From Dawidia soli (GTDB lineage: Bacteria; Bacteroidota; Bacteroidia; Cytophagales; Cyclobacteriaceae), in the NCBI RefSeq assembly GCF_018598185.1, contig NZ_JAHESC010000030.1, positions 29,526 through 93,525 on the forward strand: 64,000 nt of DNA, in the 5' to 3' direction. Positions 38,104 through 46,872 of this stretch are shown here, one piece after another. The translations under genes and the position numbers were made by a program. The notes under the pieces were generated by a model. It was not told where the DNA came from. It searched no databases and worked only from the letters and a program-made list of their open reading frames with translations. Numbering within the stretch: position 1 is the stretch's first letter; each line of letters opens with the position of its first letter.

Positions 38104-38111
38104 TATCTTTG
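38104..38111 (+). promoter_or_regulatory. typA -7 promoter element
   Basis: TATCTTTG, a perfect TAnnTTTG match 38 bp before the ATG. The -33 element is poor (TTC rather than TTG at a good distance). Confidence 0.55.
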
Positions 38112-38149
38112 CGCCTCAATTCAAGAAAAACAAGGAATACAACGAATTT

Positions 38150-39955
38150 ATGGACGTTAACAAGATCAGGAACATCGCCATTATCGCCCACGTCGACCAC
38201 GGTAAGACTACGCTAGTGGACAAACTGCTGATGGCGGGAAAGCTTTTTAAAGATCACGAAAATCCCGGCGAGCTGATCATGGACAGCAACGACCTGGAGC
38301 GTGAGCGTGGTATCACGATCTTGGCTAAGAACGTGTCCGTACGTTATAAAGACTATAAGATCAACGTAATCGATACCCCGGGTCACAGCGACTTTGGTGG
38401 CGAGGTAGAGCGCGTGCTGAACATGGCTGACGGCGTTCTCCTGCTGGTCGATGCGTTTGAAGGGCCCATGCCCCAAACCCGCTTCGTGCTGCAGAAAGCC
38501 CTGCAACTGGGCCTGAAGCCGATCGTGGTCGTAAACAAAGTAGACAAGAAAAACTGTACGCCCGACGAGGTGCACGAGCAAGTATTCGAGCTCATGTTCC
38601 AACTCGATGCGACCGAAGAGCAGTTGAACTTCCCGGCGTTTTACGGTTCTGCCAAAAACGGCTGGATGAGCACGGACTGGAAAACACCTACCGACAGCAT
38701 CACGCCATTGCTCGACGGTATCATCGAATACATCCCTGCGCCGAAGATCGCAGAAGGTACTACGCAGATGCTCATTACATCGCTCGAGTACTCGGCTTAT
38801 ACCGGCCGGGTAGCGATCGGACGTGTACACCGTGGTGGCATCAAGGCGGGTCAGCCGGTTGCGTTGATCAAACGCGATACCAAAGCCATCGTAAAATCAC
38901 GGATCAAAGATCTTTATGTCTTTGAAGGGTTTGGAAAAGAAAAAGTAGAGGAAGTAAAGGCGGGTGAGATCTGCGCGCTGGTGGGTCTGGAAGGGTTTGA
39001 GATCGGTGATACGGTTGCCGACATCGAGAATCCCGAGGCTATGGCGTCGATCAAGATCGACGAGCCGACCATGAGCATGCTCTTTACGATCAACAACTCG
39101 CCGTTCTACGGCAAAGAGGGTAAGTTCGTAACCTCACGGCACATCAAAGAAAGACTTGAGAAGGAGCTGGAGAAGAACCTCGCGTTGCGCGTGGGCGAAA
39201 CCGGTTCGGCCGACTCGTTCATGGTCTTTGGCCGCGGCGTACTGCACTTGTCTGTACTGATCGAAACCATGCGCCGTGAAGGCTATGAGCTTCAGATCGG
39301 TCAGCCGCAGGTGATCTTCAAAGAGATCGACGGTGTGAAGAGCGAGCCTATCGAAGAGCTGACGATCGACCTTCCGGAAGTTGTTTCGGGCAAGGCCATT
39401 GAAACCGTATCACAGCGCAAAGGCGAGATGACCAACATGGAGCCGAAAGGCGACCGTATGATCCTGAAGTTCACCATCCCTTCACGGGGTATCATCGGTC
39501 TGCGTAACTACCTGTTGAACGTAACCGCCGGTGAAGCGATCGTAACACACCGCTTCCTGGAATACCAGCCGTACCGTGGCGAAATCCCGGGCCGTATCAA
39601 CGGTTCGCTGATCGTTATGGAGCAAGGCGAAGCGATTGCTTACTCCCTTAACAACCTGCAAGACCGCGGTAAGTTCTTCATCGATCCAGGAGAGCCTATC
39701 TACGAAGGTCAGGTAATCGGCGAGCACAGCCGCAGCGGTGACCTGGTGATCAACGTTACCAAGACCAAGAAGCTGACCAACATGCGTGCGTCAGGTGCCG
39801 ACGAAAAGATGCGCATTGCGCCGCCGGTGAAATTTACGCTTGAAGAGGCCCTCGAATATATTCAGTCAGATGAGTATGTTGAAGTGACGCCGAAATCCAT
39901 TCGCCTGCGTAAAATTTACCTGACGGAAAATGAGCGCAAGCGTTTCGGTAAATAA
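38150..39955 (+). CDS. typA: Translational GTPase TypA/BipA
   Basis: 601 aa. Ribosome-associated GTPase involved in assembly and stress/cold adaptation. G1 AHVDHGKTT at 13-21, G3 DTPGHSDFGGEV, G4 NKVDKK, then EF-G-like domains and the TypA-specific C-terminal domain with KLTNMRASGADEKMRIAPP. Full length and intact. The downstream TPR gene begins inside its last 26 nt. Confidence 0.97.
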   Translation: MDVNKIRNIAIIAHVDHGKTTLVDKLLMAGKLFKDHENPGELIMDSNDLERERGITILAKNVSVRYKDYKINVIDTPGHSDFGGEVERVLNMADGVLLLVDAFEGPMPQTRFVLQKALQLGLKPIVVVNKVDKKNCTPDEVHEQVFELMFQLDATEEQLNFPAFYGSAKNGWMSTDWKTPTDSITPLLDGIIEYIPAPKIAEGTTQMLITSLEYSAYTGRVAIGRVHRGGIKAGQPVALIKRDTKAIVKSRIKDLYVFEGFGKEKVEEVKAGEICALVGLEGFEIGDTVADIENPEAMASIKIDEPTMSMLFTINNSPFYGKEGKFVTSRHIKERLEKELEKNLALRVGETGSADSFMVFGRGVLHLSVLIETMRREGYELQIGQPQVIFKEIDGVKSEPIEELTIDLPEVVSGKAIETVSQRKGEMTNMEPKGDRMILKFTIPSRGIIGLRNYLLNVTAGEAIVTHRFLEYQPYRGEIPGRINGSLIVMEQGEAIAYSLNNLQDRGKFFIDPGEPIYEGQVIGEHSRSGDLVINVTKTKKLTNMRASGADEKMRIAPPVKFTLEEALEYIQSDEYVEVTPKSIRLRKIYLTENERKRFGK

Positions 39956-40802
39956 TATTCGATTTTCAATAATCGCCGGACTCATTACCCTTTGCGGGGT
40001 AATGAGTTCTTTTTTTGCCGTTGCCCAACAAGGCCGCGCCGCCCTGGAAACCGAAGCCGACACCCTCGCTGCGCGCGAAGACTTCGAAGGCGCGATCGCG
40101 CTTTACAGTAAAATATTGCAGAATGCCATGTATGCGGACGAGTCCGACTACATCGTGTTGCACAAGCGTGCCTATGCTTACTTCAGTGCCGAGAGATTCA
40201 ATGAGGCGCTGACCGATGTGAATCAATACCTGGGCAAATATCCTACCGACCACCAGGGTAAGCTGTTGCGCATGTATGTATACCAGGGCTTGGAGAAATA
40301 TGATCTGTTGCTGAAGGAGCTCGATGCGTTTGCGGTAGGCCGTTATGGCGACCCGCAGATCGACCGCTGGCGCGCTTCGATCCTGATGGAGGCGGGGCGT
40401 TATGCCGAGGCACGTACTGCTATCCGGACGATGCTGCGTGAGGAAGAAGACCCCGAGCTGCAGGCTTACCTGGGCCTGACCTACGCGTACGAGCAACGGC
40501 CCGATAGCGCCAAGATCGTTTTTGATGAAGCCATTGCTAAAGAACCGGGCTACGTGCAGACCTATCTGTTTGCCGGCTCGATGTGTATCGAGCAGGAGGC
40601 GTATGGCCTGGCCCTGAAATATATCGAGGCAGGTTTGAAACAAGAGCCGGGGAATGTTACCTTGTTATTCTACAAAGGCGTGGCCCAGGTGGAAAACGAC
40701 CAGCTCGCGGCTGGCTGTAGTACGTTGACCAAGGCTTTCCATGCCGGTTTTGACGATGCTGTCGACTATTTGAAAGAGTATTGCTATTCCACGAAGGAAT
40801 AG
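39930..40802 (+). CDS. Exported TPR-repeat protein
   Basis: 290 aa. Starts 26 nt before the end of typA, in a different frame, so it is likely translationally coupled. N-terminal signal (IRFSIIAGLITLCGVMSSFFAVAQ), then tetratricopeptide repeats from about 45 (LAAREDFEGAIALYSKILQ) to the end (YGLALKYIEAGLKQEPGNVTLLFYKGVAQ). It probably acts as a periplasmic scaffold. No catalytic domain. Confidence 0.88.
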   Translation: MSASVSVNNIRFSIIAGLITLCGVMSSFFAVAQQGRAALETEADTLAAREDFEGAIALYSKILQNAMYADESDYIVLHKRAYAYFSAERFNEALTDVNQYLGKYPTDHQGKLLRMYVYQGLEKYDLLLKELDAFAVGRYGDPQIDRWRASILMEAGRYAEARTAIRTMLREEEDPELQAYLGLTYAYEQRPDSAKIVFDEAIAKEPGYVQTYLFAGSMCIEQEAYGLALKYIEAGLKQEPGNVTLLFYKGVAQVENDQLAAGCSTLTKAFHAGFDDAVDYLKEYCYSTKE

Positions 40803-40907
40803 GACGTTCCCGGCGTTTTCCCCGGGCTCTCCACACTGTTTTAATGCTGATCTTAGAATTCCGGGAGGGGTGCGCCCATCTCCGTGTATACTTTGGGTCT
40901 ATGCAGG

Positions 40908-40972
40908 GATGTTCCATAGATGTCCCACAGATGTTCCGTGCCTATATAGGGGTAGGACATCTATGGGACATC
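40908..40972. repeat. 18-bp imperfect inverted repeat in a gene-free gap
   Basis: Arms at 40908-40925 and 40955-40972 match in 17 of 18 positions and contain GATGT(T/C)CCATAGATGTCC. A third related block (CACAGATGTTCC) lies between them. The surrounding 313-bp gap (40803-41115) has no convincing gene; tiny open frames there are not credible. Confidence 0.65.
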
Positions 40973-41058
40973 CGTGGAGAAAACGAGCCGCACGCGAAGG
41001 GGGGACAGACCCAGTCCCGGGAATCGACGGCCGCGTTTTGACCTGGGGGAAACAAAAG

Positions 41059-41083
41059 CGCCGCACCCGGGTAGGGCGCGGCG
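41059..41083 (-). terminator. Terminator of the mutase gene
   Basis: 10-bp GC-rich stem with one G-T wobble (41059-41068 with 41074-41083). On the minus strand it is followed by CTTTTGTTT. About 33 bp beyond the mutase stop. Confidence 0.75.
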
Positions 41084-41115
41084 GAGAAAAGTAATTCTCA
41101 GCTTAGGTATTTCGT

Positions 41116-44100
41116 TTACATATTCCGGCGATACTGTCCGCCTACCTCAAAGAGAGCTTTCGTGATCTGCCCCAGGGAGCAGACTTTACAGGCCTCCATC
41201 AGCGCTTCGAAGATGTTCTGGTTTTGTACTGCCGCCTGTTGCACACGTGCCAACTGTTCCCTAACGCGTTGCTCGTGCACGCTGTGCAGGTTGTTCAGCA
41301 TGTTGATCTGATACTCTTTCTCTTCGGTCGTGGCGCGGATAACCTCTTGCGGAATGACCGTCGGCGAGCCCTTCGAGCTTAGGAAGGTATTGACGCCAAT
41401 GATCGGAAACTCGCCGGTATGCTTCAACATCTCGTAGTGCAGGCTTTCTTCCTGGATCTTGCCACGCTGGTACATGGTCTCCATCGCGCCCAGTACGCCG
41501 CCGCGCTCGGTAATGCGGTCGAACTCCGACAGTACGGCTTCTTCTACCAGGTCGGTCAGCTCTTCGATGATGAACGAGCCTTGCAGCGGGTTTTCGTTCC
41601 TGGCCAGGCCCAGCTCTTTGTTGATGATGAGCTGGATGGCCATGGCGCGGCGTACGCTCTCTTCCGTCGGCGTGGTGATGGCCTCGTCATAGGCATTTGT
41701 ATGCAGCGAGTTGCAGTTGTCGTAGATGGCATACAGGGCTTGCAGCGTGGTGCGGATGTCGTTGAAGTCGATCTCCTGCGCGTGCAGCGAGCGGCCCGAT
41801 GTCTGGATATGATACTTCAGCATTTGTGAACGTGCATTGCCGTCATACTTGTTCTTGAGCGCCTTCGCCCAGAGGCGGCGGGCTACACGCCCGATGACGG
41901 CGTACTCGGGGTCTATGCCGTTGCTGAAGAAGAACGACAGGTTGGGGGCAAAGTCGTTGATGTCCATGCCGCGGCTGAGGTAATACTCCACGTATGTAAA
42001 GCCGTTGGCAAGGGTAAAGGCCAGTTGTGTGATGGGGTTGGCACCGGCCTCGGCGATGTGGTAGCCCGAGATGGATACCGAGTAGAAGTTGCGTACGTTC
42101 TGGTCGATGAAGTATTGCTGGACGTCGCCCATGAGGCGGAGTGCGAACTCCGTCGAGAAGATACAGGTGTTTTGTGCCTGATCCTCTTTGAGGATATCGG
42201 CTTGCACCGTGCCGCGTACTTGTGAGAGGGTTTCGGCTTTGATCTTTTGGTAGACGTCGGCCGGCAACACCTGGTCGCCGGTCACGCCCAGCAGCATTAG
42301 CCCGAGGCCGTCGTTGCCTTTGGGCAATGCACCCTGGTAGGTGGGGTGTTTACCGGGATAGTCTTTATACAGCGCGGCGATCTTTTGCTTTACCTCTTCT
42401 TCCAGGCCGTTTTGCTTGATATATACTTCGCATTGCTGGTCGATGGCGGCATTCATGAAATAGCCCAGCAGCATGGGCGCGGGACCGTTGATGGTCATCG
42501 ATACCGATGTTTTCGGGTCGGCCAGGTTAAAGCCGCTGTAGAGCTTCTTGGCGTCGTCCAGGCAGCAGATGCTAACGCCGGAGTTGCCGATCTTGCCATA
42601 GATGTCGGGGCGATAGTCGGGGTCGTTGCCGTAGAGTGTTACCGAGTCGAACGCCGTCGACAGACGTTTGGCGGGCATGGCCATGCTCACGTAATGAAAG
42701 CGACGGTTGGTACGCTCGGGGCCGCCTTCGCCGGCGAACATGCGCGTGGGGTCCTCGCCCTCGCGTTTGAAGGGATAGATACCGGCGGTATAGGGGAACT
42801 CGCCGGGCACGTTCTCTTGCAGGTTCCATTGCAGCAGCTCGCCCCAGGCTTCGTAGCGGGGCAGCGATACCTTCGGTATTTGCAAGTGCGACAGCGACTC
42901 GGCGTGTGTCTTGATGCCGATCTCTTTGTCGCGCACCTTGAACTTAAACAGTGGGCCTTTGTATTGCGCTACCAGCGCTGGCCAGTTTTCGAGCAGCTTC
43001 CAGTTGCGCGGGTCGAGACCCAGTTTGAGCTTTTCAAATTGCTCTTCCAGTCCCTTCAGCAGCCGATCTTTGTCTTCGGGGGCCAGCTCGCGTACAGTAT
43101 CCATCGCCGTGCGCAGGGCGTAGAGCTTTTGTGCGATGGTGGCCTGGTCTTTTACCCAGCCGTCGTAGCCGCGGTTGTTTTCGGCAATCTCGCTGAGGTA
43201 GCGTGTGCGGTGCGGCGGGATGACAAAGATCTTCTCCGACATCTCGCGTGTGATCTCAAACGACGACTGCAACGGTGCGCCGGTCTTTTCGGCGATCGTA
43301 TCCATGACGTGTTTGTAGAGCTGATTCGTGCCGGGGTCGTTGAACTGCGAGGCGATGGTGCCGAACACGGGCATTCCTTCCGCCGGGCTGTTCCACAGCT
43401 GGTGGTTGCGCTGGTATTGTTTCTTGACGTCGCGCAGGGCGTCGAGGGCACCGCGTTTGTCGAACTTGTTCAGGGCAATGACGTCGGCAAAGTCGAGCAT
43501 GTCGATCTTTTCCAACTGTGTGGCGGCGCCGTATTCGGGCGTCATGATATAAAGTGACACGTCGCTGTGGTCGAGGATCTCCGTGTCGCTCTGGCCAATG
43601 CCGGAGGTCTCCAGTATAATGAGGTCAAAACCTGCAGCTTTGAGTACTTGTATGGCTTCTTTCACATAGGCAGACAGTGCCAGGTTGCTTTGCCGTGTTG
43701 CCAGGGAGCGCATGAACACGCGTGGGTTGTTGATGGCGTTCATCCGGATCCGGTCGCCTAAGAGTGCGCCGCCCGTTTTGCGTTTGGAAGGATCGACGGA
43801 AATGATGCCGAGGGTCTTGTCTTTAAAGTCGATCAGGAAGCGGCGTACGATCTCGTCCACCATAGACGACTTACCCGCACCACCCGTGCCGGTAATGCCC
43901 AGTACGGGGGCCGTCGAAGTAGCCGCCTGTTCGTTTACCTTTTTGAAAACATTCTGGTGTTTGTCGTAGAAGTTTTCGGCGGCGGAGATCAACCTTGCCA
44001 GCGCGGGGTGGTTGGAGGTTGTTAGCTGCGTGATGTCGTCGGAGATGGTCTCGCCGGTAGGGTAGTCACTCTTTTCAACGAGGTCGTTGATCATGCCTTG

Positions 44101-44556
44101 CAGGCCCATGGCGCGGCCATCGTCGGGCGAGTAGATGCGGGTGATGCCGTAGTCCATCAGCTCGCGGATCTCTTCGGGCAGGATCACGCCGCCACCGCCG
44201 CCAAAGATGCGGATGTGGCCTGCGCCCTTTTCCTGTAAGAGGTCGTACATGTATTTGAAATATTCCGTATGCCCGCCCTGGTAGCTGGTCATGGCAATGG
44301 CGTGCGCATCTTCCTGAATGGCGGTGTTTACCACTTCTTCGACACTGCGGTCGTGCCCCAGGTGAATTACCTCGCAGCCGGTGGCCTGGATGATCCTCCG
44401 CATGATATTGATCGCAGCATCGTGGCCGTCAAACAGACTGGCCGCCGTGACGATCCGCACCTTGTGTTGCGGTTTATAAGGCTCCTGAACCGTGTGGCCC
44501 GCTGCAACAGGCTGTTTTTTCTCAGTTTTACTGGCTGTAATCGTATCGGAACGCAT
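41116..44556 (-). CDS. icmF: Fused acyl-CoA mutase with B12 and GTPase domains (IcmF type)
   Basis: 1146 aa from the ATG at 44556 (a GTG at 44577 is in frame). Order: B12-binding domain with the lower-ligand His45 ([10 protein letters not shown]) at the N-terminus, a MeaB-like GTPase chaperone with Walker [13 protein letters not shown] at 220-231, then the TIM-barrel mutase domain with [20 protein letters not shown] and [14 protein letters not shown]. This order defines IcmF, which interconverts isobutyryl-CoA and n-butyryl-CoA (some members prefer other branched acyl-CoAs) and repairs itself with the built-in G-chaperone. The exact substrate needs structure-based residue checks. A single gene with no partner subunit nearby, as expected for the fusion. 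Confidence 0.93.
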   Translation of the reverse strand: MRSDTITASKTEKKQPVAAGHTVQEPYKPQHKVRIVTAASLFDGHDAAINIMRRIIQATGCEVIHLGHDRSVEEVVNTAIQEDAHAIAMTSYQGGHTEYFKYMYDLLQEKGAGHIRIFGGGGGVILPEEIRELMDYGITRIYSPDDGRAMGLQGMINDLVEKSDYPTGETISDDITQLTTSNHPALARLISAAENFYDKHQNVFKKVNEQAATSTAPVLGITGTGGAGKSSMVDEIVRRFLIDFKDKTLGIISVDPSKRKTGGALLGDRIRMNAINNPRVFMRSLATRQSNLALSAYVKEAIQVLKAAGFDLIILETSGIGQSDTEILDHSDVSLYIMTPEYGAATQLEKIDMLDFADVIALNKFDKRGALDALRDVKKQYQRNHQLWNSPAEGMPVFGTIASQFNDPGTNQLYKHVMDTIAEKTGAPLQSSFEITREMSEKIFVIPPHRTRYLSEIAENNRGYDGWVKDQATIAQKLYALRTAMDTVRELAPEDKDRLLKGLEEQFEKLKLGLDPRNWKLLENWPALVAQYKGPLFKFKVRDKEIGIKTHAESLSHLQIPKVSLPRYEAWGELLQWNLQENVPGEFPYTAGIYPFKREGEDPTRMFAGEGGPERTNRRFHYVSMAMPAKRLSTAFDSVTLYGNDPDYRPDIYGKIGNSGVSICCLDDAKKLYSGFNLADPKTSVSMTINGPAPMLLGYFMNAAIDQQCEVYIKQNGLEEEVKQKIAALYKDYPGKHPTYQGALPKGNDGLGLMLLGVTGDQVLPADVYQKIKAETLSQVRGTVQADILKEDQAQNTCIFSTEFALRLMGDVQQYFIDQNVRNFYSVSISGYHIAEAGANPITQLAFTLANGFTYVEYYLSRGMDINDFAPNLSFFFSNGIDPEYAVIGRVARRLWAKALKNKYDGNARSQMLKYHIQTSGRSLHAQEIDFNDIRTTLQALYAIYDNCNSLHTNAYDEAITTPTEESVRRAMAIQLIINKELGLARNENPLQGSFIIEELTDLVEEAVLSEFDRITERGGVLGAMETMYQRGKIQEESLHYEMLKHTGEFPIIGVNTFLSSKGSPTVIPQEVIRATTEEKEYQINMLNNLHSVHEQRVREQLARVQQAAVQNQNIFEALMEACKVCSLGQITKALFEVGGQYRRNM

Positions 44557-44681
44557 GAAAAATCGATTGTTATACACGAAAGTACGCAGAAGTGGGCTAT
44601 TGTGCTAACAGGAGTTAGGAAAGCATCTTCTTGAATAGATTTTCCGTTATTGTAGGTAGCGAATCTATAAATGACAAAACG

Positions 44682-45350
44682 ATGTTTGGTCTTTTTAAAA
44701 AGAAACAGAAGGAAATAAAGAAGCCGGAAGTGCTTCAAAAAGAAGAAGGAAATTTCAAGTTCAAGTGGTATGAGATCGGCGAGGAGAATCCTTTCAACAA
44801 GCGGATCATAGACATTCGGTCGTTTACACAGACTATGATTTCCACCTCTTCCCAACAGGATGTTGCCGAGAAGTACAGTGCCTTACGTCGCTCGCTGGGC
44901 AAAGAATACCGGGGCGCGTCGATACCCCATTCAAAATCAGTCTCCGCCAATCTAAAATATCCGCACGACGGCGCGGCGGTGGAGGGGATCGTGTTTAAGG
45001 CTGATGCGATGGAGGTAAAATGGGATATCTATGTTTATGACGATGTGTTTTATTTCACCCGAAGCTGGACCGGGAATTTGGGATACAAAGTCACCGCAAG
45101 GATCAATGCAGATTCTATAGAGTTGTTAACCATTGAATGTTCCTCGGACGAAGACGACCTCATTGTTATCAACAATGTACACTTCCTCATTATGGCGCAT
45201 GTATTGGGCAAAGTATATCCGCACATGATTCCGAAAGAGCTGGAGAGTGAAAATGATATTGCCCTGTATTCCTTTAGTATGTTCGGAAAAAAAGCTTGCT
45301 ATGCGACCTATGAGACTATTACGGATACGGTTATTGGCGTAAGGAAATAG
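44682..45350 (+). CDS. Unknown cytoplasmic protein
   Basis: 222 aa from the ATG at 44682 (the open frame starts at a TTG at 44631). No signal peptide and no membrane helix. The N-terminal MFGLFKKKQKEIKKPE is very basic, followed by a mixed alpha/beta domain with aromatic strands (EVKWDIYVYDDVFYFTRSWTGNLGYKV). The strand pattern with YDDVFYFTRSW resembles bacterial immunity-protein or SUKH-like folds, but I cannot confirm a family. Divergent from icmF, followed by a strong shared terminator. Confidence 0.7.
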   Translation: MFGLFKKKQKEIKKPEVLQKEEGNFKFKWYEIGEENPFNKRIIDIRSFTQTMISTSSQQDVAEKYSALRRSLGKEYRGASIPHSKSVSANLKYPHDGAAVEGIVFKADAMEVKWDIYVYDDVFYFTRSWTGNLGYKVTARINADSIELLTIECSSDEDDLIVINNVHFLIMAHVLGKVYPHMIPKELESENDIALYSFSMFGKKACYATYETITDTVIGVRK

Positions 45351-45376
45351 ATTGGCCCTCGGTCACCAAAAAAAAA

Positions 45377-45402
45377 GGTCTGCCCGGCGAACCGGGCAGA
45401 CC
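45377..45402. terminator. Strong bidirectional terminator
   Basis: 11-bp perfect stem (45377-45387 with 45392-45402) with CGAA loop, flanked by A-runs on the left and right, serving both the unknown gene and the efflux operon ending at 45434. Confidence 0.9.
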
Positions 45403-45433
45403 CCAACAAAAAAAATACATAGAAGAAAGTCTC

Positions 45434-46861
45434 TTATTGCCAGCCGCCGCCGAGCGATTGGTATAGCTCGACCTGGGCGCTGAGATGCTGGCGGGTGATG
45501 GTGGCTTGTTCAAGCTCCGCCTGCAACGCGCGGCTTTGTGCCGTGACGACTTCCAGGTAGTTGGCCATGCCGCTGCGGAACAGCAGTTGGGCATTTTGCA
45601 CGGCCTGGTCGAGTGTCTCGACGCGATCATCGGCTACCGTCTTTTGTGTTTGCAACTTCTCGATCTTCACCAGGGCGTTGGTTACGTCGTGTACGCCCTG
45701 CATAACGGAGCGGCGAAACTCGATCGCACGTTGCTCGCGCTCCGCGCGGGCTACATCCAGTTGGGTGCGCAGCTGTCGCTTCTGGAAGATCGGTTGTGTC
45801 AGGTTTCCGGCCAGCACGCCGAACAGTGACGCCGGTGTCTTGAACCAGTTAGAGGCTTCGAACGCGTTTAGTCCACCCGTGGCTGTAATGCTCAATGCGG
45901 GGTACATGGCGCCCTGTGCTGCGCCTACACGTGCGTTGGCCGCTATCAGGGCCAGTTCACTGGAGCGTACATCGGGGCGCAGACGGAGCAGGTCCGCGGG
46001 TACACCGGTGGCCAGTGAATCTTGTGACAGCAGGCTGTCAAGCGCTGTGCCGCGGGTGACGGCGCCGGGCCAGTCGCCGAGTAATAAGCGCAGCGCATTT
46101 TCTTGTAAAGTGATGGCCTGCTCCAGCTGCGGCACGAGCAGTGCGGCGGTTTGCTGTTGTGAAAGAGCCTGTTGCACGGCCAGTTCGGTAACTTCGCCTG
46201 CCGTTTTTTGCAGGCGGATCATTTGCACGATGCTGTCGCTGAGGTTCGCGTTCCGTGTGGCAATTTCCAATTGGGCATCGAGCATCACGAGGTTATAGTA
46301 GTTGTTGGCGACAGACGCTACGAGGCCGGTTTGCACGGCACGACGTGCTTCGAAGCTCTGCAGATAGGTCGCTACCGCGGCTTCTTTCTGCCGGCGGATC
46401 TTACCCCATACATCGATCTCCCATGACAGCGTACCGCCGAGGGTATAATCTTCGAGGTGGTGGAGGGGACCGATGGGAGGAGGAACTGAGCCCAGCTGGA
46501 TGCCCGTAAAGCTGTTGTTCGACGGATTATTGGTGGAGACGGTGCCTTGCGCGTTGAGCGACGGCAGCCAGGCCAGCCGTGCCTGCCTGGCATACGCATG
46601 CGCTGTTTCCAGCCGCTGAATGGCCAACTGTAAATCGAAGTTGCTGACCAGTGCTTTGTCGATCAGGCTTACCAGGGTCGGGTCTTGAAAGAACACTTTC
46701 CACGACAGCAAAGCTGCGCTGCTGTCGCTGGCACCCGTCGCATATTGCGCGGGTGCATTCAGTTCAGGACGTTTATAGTTCTTTCCGGCAGAGCAGCCCG
46801 CTAAGAGGGCGACTACCAGTCCGAGAGATATACTTGTGGATAAATACTTATTTCTGCGCAT
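45434..46861 (-). CDS. RND efflux outer-membrane factor lipoprotein (NodT/OprM family)
   Basis: 475 aa. Lipoprotein signal with lipobox LAGC near residue 22. Two outer-membrane-efflux (OEP) repeats with the long coiled-coil helices of the TolC fold, KNYKRPELNAPAQYA at the N-terminus and LRLRPDVRSSELALIAANARVGAAQGAMYPALSITATGG in the centre (quoted here as separate short motifs LRLRPDVR, ALIAANARVG, PALSIT). Third and last gene of the adaptor-pump-OMF operon, 11 bp after the pump. Confidence 0.95.
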   Translation of the reverse strand: MRRNKYLSTSISLGLVVALLAGCSAGKNYKRPELNAPAQYATGASDSSAALLSWKVFFQDPTLVSLIDKALVSNFDLQLAIQRLETAHAYARQARLAWLPSLNAQGTVSTNNPSNNSFTGIQLGSVPPPIGPLHHLEDYTLGGTLSWEIDVWGKIRRQKEAAVATYLQSFEARRAVQTGLVASVANNYYNLVMLDAQLEIATRNANLSDSIVQMIRLQKTAGEVTELAVQQALSQQQTAALLVPQLEQAITLQENALRLLLGDWPGAVTRGTALDSLLSQDSLATGVPADLLRLRPDVRSSELALIAANARVGAAQGAMYPALSITATGGLNAFEASNWFKTPASLFGVLAGNLTQPIFQKRQLRTQLDVARAEREQRAIEFRRSVMQGVHDVTNALVKIEKLQTQKTVADDRVETLDQAVQNAQLLFRSGMANYLEVVTAQSRALQAELEQATITRQHLSAQVELYQSLGGGWQ

Positions 46862-46872
46862 GTGCGGAAAGA

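Noticed and set aside
40803..41115. Small genes in the typA/TPR-icmF gap
   Set aside because: Three overlapping frames with Arg-rich, low-complexity products that cover the inverted repeat and terminator.
42346..43557. 403-aa open frame antisense to the mutase gene
   Set aside because: Shadow of the icmF codon pattern; composition typical of an antisense frame.
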